5,713 bases of DNA from assembly GCA_036478815.1 (NCBI GenBank), contig JAZGEP010000110.1, forward strand, positions 1 to 5,713. The letters are read 5' to 3'. This document shows positions 1-5,571 of this stretch, in pieces (positions within the stretch are counted from its first letter, which is position 1; every line of letters starts with the position of its first letter). This stretch comes from DRLZ01 sp036478815 (GTDB lineage Bacteria; Pseudomonadota; Gammaproteobacteria; Methylococcales; DRLZ01). The notes under the pieces were generated by a model, which saw nothing but the letters and a program-made list of their open reading frames with translations, ran no database searches and was not told the origin of the DNA. The translations under genes and the position numbers were made by a program.

Positions 1-54
1 CCCCAACAAATTCAATCAAATGCTGTTGGGGTTCGTTCCTCACCGCCAACCTAC
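1..54. repeat. Short hairpin-forming intergenic repeat remnant
   Basis: Positions 1-8 (CCCCAACA) are perfectly complementary to 24-31 (TGTTGGGG), and GTTGG at 25-29 can alternatively pair with CCAAC at 46-50. On the minus strand the segment reads as GTAGGTTGG..GAGGAACGAACCCCAACA. From memory, this resembles the dispersed 'GTAGGTTGGG...CCCAACA' palindromic repeats common between genes in many proteobacteria and cyanobacteria; the resemblance was not checked by search. The element is cut by the window edge, so its full extent is unknown. Confidence 0.4.
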
Positions 55-280
55 ACACAGACTTGGTATCACTTTAAAATTGTGACCACTCAGCTTACTC
101 TCTATTTTGTCCAATCACTGCCTGAAAGTGCTCATTTATACCTATAAACTCCGTGCTTTCGCCTTGCTCTTGAACAATACAGAGGGCAATCTGAGCAGTT
201 TCAGATTATACAAGTTACTTAAAATCTTACATTTTTTATAAGCTATTATTTTTTTAAGCCCTGAGCTCAGGAGTTATAAA
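55..280. other. Non-coding AT-rich gap with small dyads
   Basis: No supportable gene is seen. Frame 1 stays open from base 1 to about 150, but it has no start in the window and no recognisable motif. Small dyads are present: TTTATA-CC-TATAAA at 135-148, AATCTGA/TCAGATT at 188-194 and 201-207 with a 6-nt loop, and the 12-bp perfect palindrome CCTGAGCTCAGG at 260-271. None is followed by a convincing T-run, so no terminator is called. Confidence 0.4.
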
Positions 281-389
281 CTTGTGCACTATGGCTCCGA
301 ATTTTTGTTTATCTTCAAGGCGCAGCAACATAAAAGACGAACAACAAGACACACCAGAATGTTCAAGTTATTTCATGCACCTTCCTTAA
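281..389 (+). repeat. Copy A of the interspersed hairpin element (decayed)
   Basis: The right half matches copy B closely: 355-380 equals 3452-3477 with one mismatch over 26 bases, and the similarity runs on to about 389. The left half (294-320) keeps the ATTTTTGTTT and AAGGCGCA blocks in the same order and spacing style as copy B. TTGTTTATCTT (about 305-315) can still pair with AAGACGAACAA (about 335-345), so the hairpin is retained although the primary sequence has drifted. The left boundary is uncertain. It lies 41 bases beyond the 3' end of argC. Confidence 0.6.
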
Positions 390-429
390 CCAATCAAATA
401 CAATCAGTCATTGATAGCACTTGGTATAT

Positions 430-1482
430 TTATGGATAACAAGCTACAGCATCCAACCCGGTAATTTCATCAAAACCGAACATCAAATTCAAATTTTGAA
501 TTGCTTGCCCAGCCGCACCTTTGACCAAATTATCGATCACTGACAAGACCACCACAACATTTTCACCTTGAGGTTGATGAATCGCTATCTGGCAACGATT
601 GGACATGCGTACATCTTGTGTATCAGGATGCGAACCAGCCGGTAATACAGTCACAAACGGCTCATTGGCATAGCGTTGTTCATACATGGCTTGTATAATC
701 TGCAATTCATTAGTATCAATCAATTTGCCATACAAAGTTGCGTGAATTCCACGTATCATCGGCATTAAATGTGGAACGAAAGTCAGTCCGATAGCATCAC
801 TAGTTACCGCTTCCAGGCCCGCAACAATCTCAGGCAAATGACGATGACCGCTGGCAGCATAAGCTTTTACACTTTCACCAGCCTCACTCATCAATCCACT
901 AATGGCGGCCTTACGCCCAGCACCACTAACACCGGATTTCACATCAGCAATCAACTGTGCCGGATCAATCAGGCTGGTTTCCAGCATCGGCAAAAACCCG
1001 AGCTGTACAGCGGTTGGATAACAACCAGGACATGCCACTAAAGACGCTTTGATAATAGCTTGACGATTAACCTCTGGCAAACCATAAACAGCATTTTTTA
1101 GCAACTGAGGTTGTGTATGTTTTTGTCCATACCAGCGTTCCCATGATGCAGCATTTTTTAACCTGAAATCTGGCGACAGATCAATCACCCGCACACCTTT
1201 ATCGAGCAATGCAGAAGTCATCTCCAAGGCAATACCATGCGGGGTCGCAAAAAACACCACATCACAACCAGCAAGGTCATCAACTCGCGGTTCAATGAAG
1301 TCAATGTCCAATAAACCATGTAAATGAGGATAGACAGCGCTAACAGAGGTTCCTGCATCGGCTCTTGAAGTAACACAGGATATATCAACCTGTGGATGGC
1401 GTACTAACAAGCGCATCAATTCAACCCCAGTATAACCGGTACCTCCAACAATCCCTGCTTTAATTTTGTGTGCTTGACTCAT
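430..1482 (-). CDS. argC: N-acetyl-gamma-glutamyl-phosphate reductase
   Basis: ArgC is a cytoplasmic enzyme catalysing the third step of arginine synthesis: NADPH-dependent reduction of N-acetylglutamyl phosphate to the semialdehyde. The 350-residue protein has the normal full length. The N-terminal Rossmann motif GGTGYTG is at residues 13-19. The catalytic cysteine is Cys154 in the CPGCYPTA motif, where many family members have V or N in place of the first Cys. SGVSGAGR (183-190) and GHRHLPE (212-218) are the usual substrate and catalytic-His segments. No other arg gene is adjacent, so it appears to be a stand-alone unit, divergent from the MOSC gene. The ATG at 1482 is the only sensible start before the Rossmann motif. 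The preceding Shine-Dalgarno is poor (an AGGG about 14 bases upstream). The identification is confident from motifs and length. Confidence 0.96.
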   Translation of the reverse strand: MSQAHKIKAGIVGGTGYTGVELMRLLVRHPQVDISCVTSRADAGTSVSAVYPHLHGLLDIDFIEPRVDDLAGCDVVFFATPHGIALEMTSALLDKGVRVIDLSPDFRLKNAASWERWYGQKHTQPQLLKNAVYGLPEVNRQAIIKASLVACPGCYPTAVQLGFLPMLETSLIDPAQLIADVKSGVSGAGRKAAISGLMSEAGESVKAYAASGHRHLPEIVAGLEAVTSDAIGLTFVPHLMPMIRGIHATLYGKLIDTNELQIIQAMYEQRYANEPFVTVLPAGSHPDTQDVRMSNRCQIAIHQPQGENVVVVLSVIDNLVKGAAGQAIQNLNLMFGFDEITGLDAVACYP

Positions 1483-1533
1483 GGCGAATAATCATACCCT
1501 AAGCTGTTACAAGAATCCTGTAAAGTAGACTTG

Positions 1534-1551
1534 TTGATCTGAACAGATCAA
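1534..1551. promoter_or_regulatory. 18-bp dyad between argC and the MOSC gene
   Basis: TTGATCTG and CAGATCAA form a perfect 8-bp inverted repeat around AA. It sits in the 116-bp divergent gap, 52 bases from the argC start and 47 from the MOSC start, a typical place for an operator. It is not an FNR/CRP-type box (TTGAT-N4-ATCAA), because the spacing is 8. It is also unlike the usual ArgR box. A second, weaker dyad (TTACA/TGTAA, 1507-1511 and 1520-1524) lies on the argC side. The binding protein is unknown. Confidence 0.35.
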
Positions 1552-1598
1552 TTGTAACTAGTTTTAACTCCCAAACGCACCACATCAGAAAATCCTTT

Positions 1599-2102
1599 AT
1601 GATCACTATTAAAACCCTAGGTGAACAGTTTCCTAAATCTGGAACGCTGGTCTGGATTGGGATTCGTCCAGCTCGTAAACAAGCAATATTGACACCTGAC
1701 TGCATTATGGCTAATAGCCAGCAAGGTTTAATCGGTGATCGTTATTCAGGTCGCAGCGGAAAACGACAAGTCACGCTTTTCCAGCAAGAACACATTCAAG
1801 CCATCGAATCATATACTGGCAAATCCATTCCACCTGAAACATTCCGGCGTAATCTGCTTATTCAAGGCATTAATTTGCTCTCACTCAAAGGTCAAACTTT
1901 TCAAATTGGAGAAGCAACATTACAAATGACAGGGCTTTGTCATCCTTGTTCTCAGATGGAACAAGCTCTGGGTGTCGGTGGCTACAATGCCATGCGTGGA
2001 CATGGAGGAATCACTGCACGAGTGATTTCAGGTGGGTTGATGAGTCTGGGAGATGAAGTAACAGTAATTGTGGAAACAGAAATAGACAACAATCCAGCGT
2101 AA
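1599..2102 (+). CDS. MOSC-domain protein (small, stand-alone)
   Basis: MOSC domains bind molybdenum cofactor or its sulfurated form and are found in Moco sulfurase C-termini, in mARC-type and YiiM-type reductases, and as single-domain proteins such as this one. Visible MOSC hallmarks are the N-terminal beta segment WIGIRPAR (19-26), GLIGDRY (43-49), RRNLLIQGINL (83-93), the conserved cysteine region GLCHPCSQME (112-121), MRGHGGITARVI (132-143) and GDEV (151-154). Cys114 and Cys117 are the candidate sulfur- or Mo-binding residues. At 167 residues it is only the domain, with no signal peptide, so it is expected to be cytoplasmic. The start is the first ATG and has no strong Shine-Dalgarno. The substrate is unknown. 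No molybdoenzyme gene is nearby to indicate a partner. Confidence 0.88.
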   Translation: MITIKTLGEQFPKSGTLVWIGIRPARKQAILTPDCIMANSQQGLIGDRYSGRSGKRQVTLFQQEHIQAIESYTGKSIPPETFRRNLLIQGINLLSLKGQTFQIGEATLQMTGLCHPCSQMEQALGVGGYNAMRGHGGITARVISGGLMSLGDEVTVIVETEIDNNPA

Positions 2103-2155
2103 ACTAATCACCTAAATAGCGACTTTTATAACCGTATACAGCACTGAACGAATCG

Positions 2156-2183
2156 AAAAAAAGGTTTATTGTCTCCCAATAAA
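2156..2183 (-). terminator. Probable rho-independent terminator for the aldolase-like gene
   Basis: Read on the minus strand, the hairpin TTTATTG-GGAGA-CAATAAA is followed by CC and then seven T residues (the A-run at 2156-2162). It lies about 170 bases beyond the stop of the aldolase-like gene and faces the right way for it. The stem is short and A/T-rich, which lowers confidence. On the plus strand only a TTT follows the stem, so termination of the MOSC transcript here is less convincing. Confidence 0.35.
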
Positions 2184-2352
2184 TTTGGTCATCGGTAATT
2201 GGTCAGACTGAACGCCAATACTGACCGATACGTTAATCCTTGATCCATACAGCGTGAAAACGATGATAAGTTATTTAATTTCCATTCCTAAGGAACTGCA
2301 TCCCTTCTGCCCCTGACTTCCAGCCAGGGAGCAATCAAAACTAAACAATTTC
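2184..2352. repeat. Gap with two hairpins and an end-fragment of the hairpin element
   Basis: No gene is seen. Positions 2198-2206 and 2221-2229 form a 9-bp stem with one mismatch (ATTGGTCAG / CTGACCGAT). CCCTG at 2311-2315 pairs with CAGGG at 2325-2329. Positions 2284-2301 (ATTCCTAAGGAACTGCAT) match the outer end of copy B at 3316-3334 except for one missing base, including the 11-bp palindrome TTCCTAAGGAA. This suggests a relic end of the same element, but the match is too short to be sure. Confidence 0.3.
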
Positions 2353-3087
2353 TCAACGACGATATGCTCCGCCAGCAGCATCCAACAACCTTTTTTGGGC
2401 TGCGTAATGACGTTCAATATACCCCAACTCGAAGCGTTCGTATTGAGTTTGGCCAGCGACTTGCTCGACCATTTTCTGATCAAGTTGAGTTAAAGGTCGA
2501 CCAGTACTCATGGCGTGAATCTGAGTTTGCGCAGCACGTTCAATGAAGTAGAGATCATCAAATGCCTGGGCTACTGTTGGCGCTGCGGTGATTACACCGT
2601 GATTGCCCAGAAACATCAAATCAGCATCGCCGAGTATTTTCGCCATGCGTTCACCAACTGATTCCGATAAGGCGACACCATCGTAATCGTTATCGTATAC
2701 AACTCGACCATAGAAGCGACAACTGGTTTGCAAAGCCCATTCGAGATGACCATCAGCAATCATGGTCAACGCTGTAGCATAAGGCTGATGAGTATGCATC
2801 AATACTCGCGCACGTGGAATCAATCGATGAATCGGTGCGTGGATGTGATGAGCAGATGGCGAAGGTTCACCATCACCACGGATTACTTTGCCATTAAAAT
2901 CACAGATAATCAGATTTGAGGCGGTGACTTCTGAAAAATGTAACCCGAAAGGATTCACAAGAAAATGCTCGCCGTCGGGTAATACAGCAGAGAAGTGGTT
3001 GGCGATTCCCTCGTGTAAGTCATTAGCCACTGCCATATGGAATGAGGCAGCCAAATCCAGTCTTATTGCCTTCTCATCTTTGTTCAT
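2353..3087 (-). CDS. Class II aldolase/adducin-family protein
   Basis: The protein has 244 residues from the ATG at 3087. An in-frame TTG two codons upstream is possible but disfavoured: an AAGAG Shine-Dalgarno (3094-3098) is spaced 6 bases from the ATG and directly abuts the TTG. The fold is recognisable from ANHFSAVLPDG (29-39), NPFGLHFSEV (45-54), PSPSAHHIHAPIH (75-87), the metal-binding pair HTH (His98, His100) and GNHGV (third His, His163). In fuculose/ribulose-phosphate aldolases the segment around 75-87 carries the catalytic Glu four residues before a conserved His. Here that position is Ala79, as in adducin-like members, so classical aldol cleavage is doubtful. No signal peptide is seen, so it is presumably cytoplasmic. 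It is monocistronic, reads away from nirK, and has an elaborate upstream region. No specific substrate can be assigned. Confidence 0.88.
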   Translation of the reverse strand: MNKDEKAIRLDLAASFHMAVANDLHEGIANHFSAVLPDGEHFLVNPFGLHFSEVTASNLIICDFNGKVIRGDGEPSPSAHHIHAPIHRLIPRARVLMHTHQPYATALTMIADGHLEWALQTSCRFYGRVVYDNDYDGVALSESVGERMAKILGDADLMFLGNHGVITAAPTVAQAFDDLYFIERAAQTQIHAMSTGRPLTQLDQKMVEQVAGQTQYERFELGYIERHYAAQKRLLDAAGGAYRR

Positions 3088-3127
3088 ATTCAACTCTTGA
3101 TGTCTTTATTAATGATGAAGATACCAT

Positions 3128-3137
3128 TCGTTAACGA
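3128..3137. promoter_or_regulatory. 10-bp palindrome upstream of the aldolase-like gene
   Basis: TCGTTAACGA is a perfect palindrome within ATTCG..CGAAT (3126-3142), 41 bases before the ATG of the aldolase-like gene and overlapping where its promoter would lie. A weak minus-strand promoter (TTAACG, 17-base spacer, TAATAA) would overlap it. This is a candidate operator only. Confidence 0.25.
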
Positions 3138-3155
3138 CGAATAAAATCAATAAAT

Positions 3156-3197
3156 AGTGAGTATTTAATAAGTTACCTAAGTTATTAAATACTCACT
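3156..3197. promoter_or_regulatory. 42-bp near-perfect palindrome
   Basis: Positions 3156-3171 and 3182-3197 are a perfect 16-bp inverted repeat. The centre (TTA-CC-TAA) also pairs, so the whole is a 42-bp palindrome broken only by a G/G mismatch at 3172/3181 and the CC centre. It lies 69 bases upstream of the aldolase-like start and has no T-run to suggest a terminator. Each arm carries GTGAGTATTTAA, close to the GTGAATATTTAC core in the tandem repeat just downstream. This suggests a shared DNA-binding protein. Confidence 0.5.
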
Positions 3198-3210
3198 CCT
3201 AAATCTTCTT

Positions 3211-3264
3211 TTACACATCAAGTGTGAATATTTACATTTATACAACAAGTGTGAATATTTACTT
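3211..3264. repeat. 27-bp tandem duplication, probable regulatory iterons
   Basis: Positions 3211-3237 and 3238-3264 are tandem copies identical at 24 of 27 positions. The invariant 17-base core is CAAGTGTGAATATTTAC (3219-3235 and 3246-3262). The core contains the imperfect palindrome GTGAATATTTAC centred on AATATT. With the two arms of the adjacent 42-bp palindrome, there are four copies of GTGARTATTTAM within about 106 bases. The location between divergent transcription units fits a control region, but the target gene (aldolase-like or nirK) is undetermined. Confidence 0.5.
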
Positions 3265-3319
3265 ATTTTTGTGGACTAGACATGATCCAATGCTATCAAC
3301 AATTTCGAAGAGTAGATTC

Positions 3320-3486
3320 CTAAGGAACATGCATGGAATAATTTGAACAATTGTGGCGCAGGATTTTTGTTTCTGAAGTAACGATCTCAAGAGGCGCATA
3401 GTTCGTCTATGCAACGATTGAGATCGTTACTTCAGGAACAAAAACACAAGTCAGAATGTTCAGGTTATTTCATGCACGTTCCTAAG
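3320..3486 (+). repeat. Copy B of the interspersed hairpin element (most intact)
   Basis: This is a 167-bp MITE-like structure with imperfect long terminal inverted repeats. The ends are CTAAGGAAC (3320-3328) and GTTCCTAAG (3478-3486), and the arms are recognisably complementary along their length. The inner stem pairs 3364-3390 with 3418-3444: 27 bp with a single T-G wobble. The 27-base loop holds its own 6-bp hairpin, GCATAG/CTATGC (3396-3401, 3407-3412) around TTCGT. There is no coding capacity for a transposase and no clear target-site duplication. Related copies lie at 281-389 (same orientation) and from 5572 onward (opposite orientation). Confidence 0.75.
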
Positions 3487-3668
3487 CATTGTGGAGGTTG
3501 TGATGTGTATTGTACCTCTCTCGTCGGCATTTTCAGGCTTAAACCCAATGTTTTTTATACACGTCTCGATATCGGATGTGAGATATCTCTCGAATTGCAA
3601 CAAGAAAACGTGGCCCAATTGTTAATAAAGTGTCGCGTAATCCAAAGCTGAAATAAAAAAATCACAAT
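3487..3668. other. nirK upstream region
   Basis: No convincing gene is seen. An open frame here begins inside the hairpin element and has no recognisable motif. Two palindromes, CGATATCG (3567-3574) and GAGATATCTC (3580-3589), place two GATATC sites 14 bases apart about 100 bases before nirK, which could be an operator. No FNR/NnrR-type TTGAT-N4-ATCAA box and no clear NsrR-type site was found. TGTTAATAA at 3620-3628 could be an extended -10, with no good -35. Confidence 0.25.
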
Positions 3669-3673
3669 AGGTG
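3669..3673 (+). promoter_or_regulatory. nirK ribosome binding site
   Basis: AGGTG is spaced 6 bases from the ATG at 3680. This decides the start: the in-frame GTG at 3671 lies inside this Shine-Dalgarno and cannot use it. The ATG also gives a cleaner lipoprotein signal sequence. Confidence 0.65.
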
Positions 3674-3679
3674 CGACCA

Positions 3680-4804
3680 ATGAACAAATTAATCTTATTA
3701 CTCGGCGCTTTGATAATCATTTCTGGGTGTGCCAACCAATCACCACGTCAAACCAATCCAGTTCCAGTTTCGACACCATTAACAAGAATCCAGCAACAAT
3801 TGGTCATGCCACCGTTCTTGCCAAAACACGAACAAATTGCGCTGGGAGCCCCAAAGATTATCGAAGTGCGTTTAACCGTGGAAGAAAAGGAAATCAACAT
3901 TGGCAATGGTGCGAAGATTCAGGCCGCGACTTTTAATGGCTCTATCCCTGGACCTGCCATTGTTGTACATCAGAATGATTATGTGGAGCTAACACTGGTC
4001 AATCCTAAAACCAACACCATGGCACACAGTATTGATCTTCATGCTGCGACTGGTGCATTGGGCGGCGGCGGCTTAACCAAGGTCAAACCTGGTCAATCGG
4101 TAGTCATCCGTTTTAAAGCGACTAAACCGGGTGTTTTCGTTTACCACTGCGCTCCGGGTGGGCTGATGATTCCTTATCATGTGGTTTCAGGGATGAATGG
4201 AATCATTATGGTTTTGCCCCGAGACGGATTGAAAGATACGACAGGCAAACCAGTGCACTATGACAGAGCTTATTACGTCGGGGAGCAAGATTTTTATGTG
4301 CCTCAAGATGACAACGGAGCTTATCGACAATACAGCTCATTACCAGAAGCATTTGAAGACACGTTGGCGGTCATGAAAACTCTAAAACCTACCCATATCG
4401 TCTTCAACGGAGCCATGGGTGCATTGACCAAAGACAACGCATTGCCGGCCAATGTGGGCGACAAAGTACTCTTTATTCACTCCCAGGCGAATCGGGATTC
4501 ACGACCACATCTGATTGGTGGTCACGGCGATCTGGTATGGCCAAGCGGGTCGTTTGCAGATACACCACAAACCAATCTTGAGACCTGGTTTATTCGTGGA
4601 GGATCAGCAGGTGCCATGTTCTATGAATTCAAACAACCAGGCACCTATGTGTATCTCAACCATAATCTGATTGAAGCAGTCGTGTTGGGGGCCGCAGCTC
4701 ATATCGATGTTGCAGGATCCTGGGACGATACATTAATGACGCAAGTACAAGAACCACGTTGGTTGGGTGATGTAAATATCAGCAGCAGAGAGGGTAGACA
4801 ATGA
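3680..4804 (+). CDS. nirK: Copper-containing nitrite reductase, predicted lipoprotein
   Basis: NirK reduces nitrite to nitric oxide outside the cytoplasmic membrane as a homotrimer. The 374-residue protein starts with a type II signal peptide whose lipobox ISGC puts the lipidated Cys at residue 17. The next residue is Ala, not Asp, which favours the outer membrane by the E. coli rule. A Pro/Gln/Thr-rich tether spans about 18-50, followed by two cupredoxin domains. All ligands are present: type 1 copper His116, Cys157, His167, Met172; type 2 copper His121, His156, His328; catalytic Asp119 and His277. These map onto the Alcaligenes faecalis numbering (H95, C136, H145, M150, H100, H135, H306, D98, H255) with a constant offset of 21, rising to 22 after one inserted residue in CAPGGLMIPYH. 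That loop is like the Rhodobacter type. The Trp usual before the second type 1 His is Tyr166. It overlaps the cytochrome gene by 4 bp. Confidence 0.96.
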   Translation: MNKLILLLGALIIISGCANQSPRQTNPVPVSTPLTRIQQQLVMPPFLPKHEQIALGAPKIIEVRLTVEEKEINIGNGAKIQAATFNGSIPGPAIVVHQNDYVELTLVNPKTNTMAHSIDLHAATGALGGGGLTKVKPGQSVVIRFKATKPGVFVYHCAPGGLMIPYHVVSGMNGIIMVLPRDGLKDTTGKPVHYDRAYYVGEQDFYVPQDDNGAYRQYSSLPEAFEDTLAVMKTLKPTHIVFNGAMGALTKDNALPANVGDKVLFIHSQANRDSRPHLIGGHGDLVWPSGSFADTPQTNLETWFIRGGSAGAMFYEFKQPGTYVYLNHNLIEAVVLGAAAHIDVAGSWDDTLMTQVQEPRWLGDVNISSREGRQ

Positions 4805-5370
4805 ACACGTTACTGACTTTAATGGCAAGTTTAATCTTATGTATTAGTGCAAATAATCTGTGGGCAAACGATAACAGCACAACTGAACCGCAGTCTACAA
4901 CGTGTGCTAATTGCCATGGTGCAAAAGGAAATAATCAAGATCTTCAAGGCCCTAATCTAGCAGGTCAAAACCACCTATATTTGATCAAACAGATCAATGT
5001 CTTCTCCCAAGGGACTCGAGTCCATCCGCTTTTAAGCTCGGATGATTTCAATCTCGATACGGATGAAATCAATCATTTAGCCAACTATTACGCCGGTATG
5101 AAGCCAGATGATTCACTGAAACAGTTGAGTAAAGACGGTGAGTTGATCTATTCAACCTGTGCAGATTGTCACGGCGCAACAGGTGAAGGAATCGCGCCAT
5201 TTCCAAGGTTGAGAGGACAGAAACCGGCCTACCTCAAGCAACAGCTGGTCAATTTTAAAACTGGAGTGCGCCAAAACGCAGTGATGCAGGCGATGAGCGT
5301 GAATTTGAGTGATGAAGAAATCAAGCTGTTAGCGGAAAATCTCGGTTCTCAAGCACACTTGATGCAATGA
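4801..5370 (+). CDS. Diheme cytochrome c (c4-like), probable NirK electron donor
   Basis: The 189-residue protein has a Sec signal peptide with likely cleavage after Ala22 (NLWA), so it is periplasmic. Two tandem cytochrome c domains follow. Heme-binding motifs are CANCH (35-39) and CADCH (120-124), with the family segments GPNLAGQ (50-56) and PRLRGQ (135-140). In domain 2 the axial Met is Met162 or Met165 (RQNAVMQAM). The gap-free equivalent in domain 1 (Arg73-Leu85) has Leu78 and Asp81 there, so heme 1 lacks the expected Met. His75 or another residue may replace it, or the site may be open. The ATGA overlap with the nirK stop, with AGGG (4791-4794) spaced 6 bases from the ATG, implies translational coupling. 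The role as electron donor or relay to NirK is inferred from that coupling and the cytochrome type. Confidence 0.92.
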   Translation: MNTLLTLMASLILCISANNLWANDNSTTEPQSTTCANCHGAKGNNQDLQGPNLAGQNHLYLIKQINVFSQGTRVHPLLSSDDFNLDTDEINHLANYYAGMKPDDSLKQLSKDGELIYSTCADCHGATGEGIAPFPRLRGQKPAYLKQQLVNFKTGVRQNAVMQAMSVNLSDEEIKLLAENLGSQAHLMQ

Positions 5371-5571
5371 TGCCTAACGAAATCGTTTCAAGCCATCCGA
5401 AAGAACAACCATTGAGTACAACCAAATAAGCACTATTTATATTTTTGGAGATATTAAAAATCATGATGTCGGCAGAAATATGATTTTCGGTAGTGGGTCA
5501 ACTCTGTTATTTCTACAAATGATTAGGTTTCCCAACAGACCAATAAGAATAACAGTTAGCGGGGTTTAGTA
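5371..5571. other. Region after the cytochrome, no firm gene
   Basis: A 20-codon frame begins at 5367 with an ATGA overlap of the cytochrome stop and ends at 5429. It is discussed as a possible remnant but not called as a gene. AAAATCAT (5457-5464) and ATGATTTT (5480-5487) form an 8-bp A/T-rich stem with a 15-nt loop and no T-run beyond it, a poor terminator candidate. A 29-codon frame at 5480-5569 has no ribosome binding site and no recognisable content. Confidence 0.35.

Noticed and set aside
1..146. Open frame 1 running in from the left window edge
   Set aside because: No start is visible, it crosses a hairpin repeat, and the translation has no recognisable motif; a partial gene cannot be supported.
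1534..1551. FNR/CRP-type site
   Set aside because: The half-sites TTGAT and ATCAA are separated by 8 bases rather than the 4 of FNR or 6 of CRP-like sites.
1499..1705. 68-codon minus-strand frame across the MOSC start
   Set aside because: It is the antisense of the MOSC gene's N-terminus and the promoter gap, with low-complexity, motif-free translation.
2364..3100. Several plus-strand open frames of 60-70 codons
   Set aside because: All lie antisense within the well-supported aldolase-like gene.
3211..3264. CRISPR-like direct repeats
   Set aside because: Only two directly adjacent 27-base copies, with no unique spacer between full repeats; they read as a tandem duplication or iterons.
3409..3651. 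80-codon open frame upstream of nirK on the plus strand
   Set aside because: It starts inside the loop of hairpin copy B, has no ribosome binding site, and the translation shows no recognisable domain; the repeat explains its first third.
3671..3679. GTG at 3671 as nirK start
   Set aside because: It lies within the AGGTG Shine-Dalgarno and would add Arg-Pro to the signal peptide; the ATG at 3680 has proper spacing and a standard lipoprotein signal.
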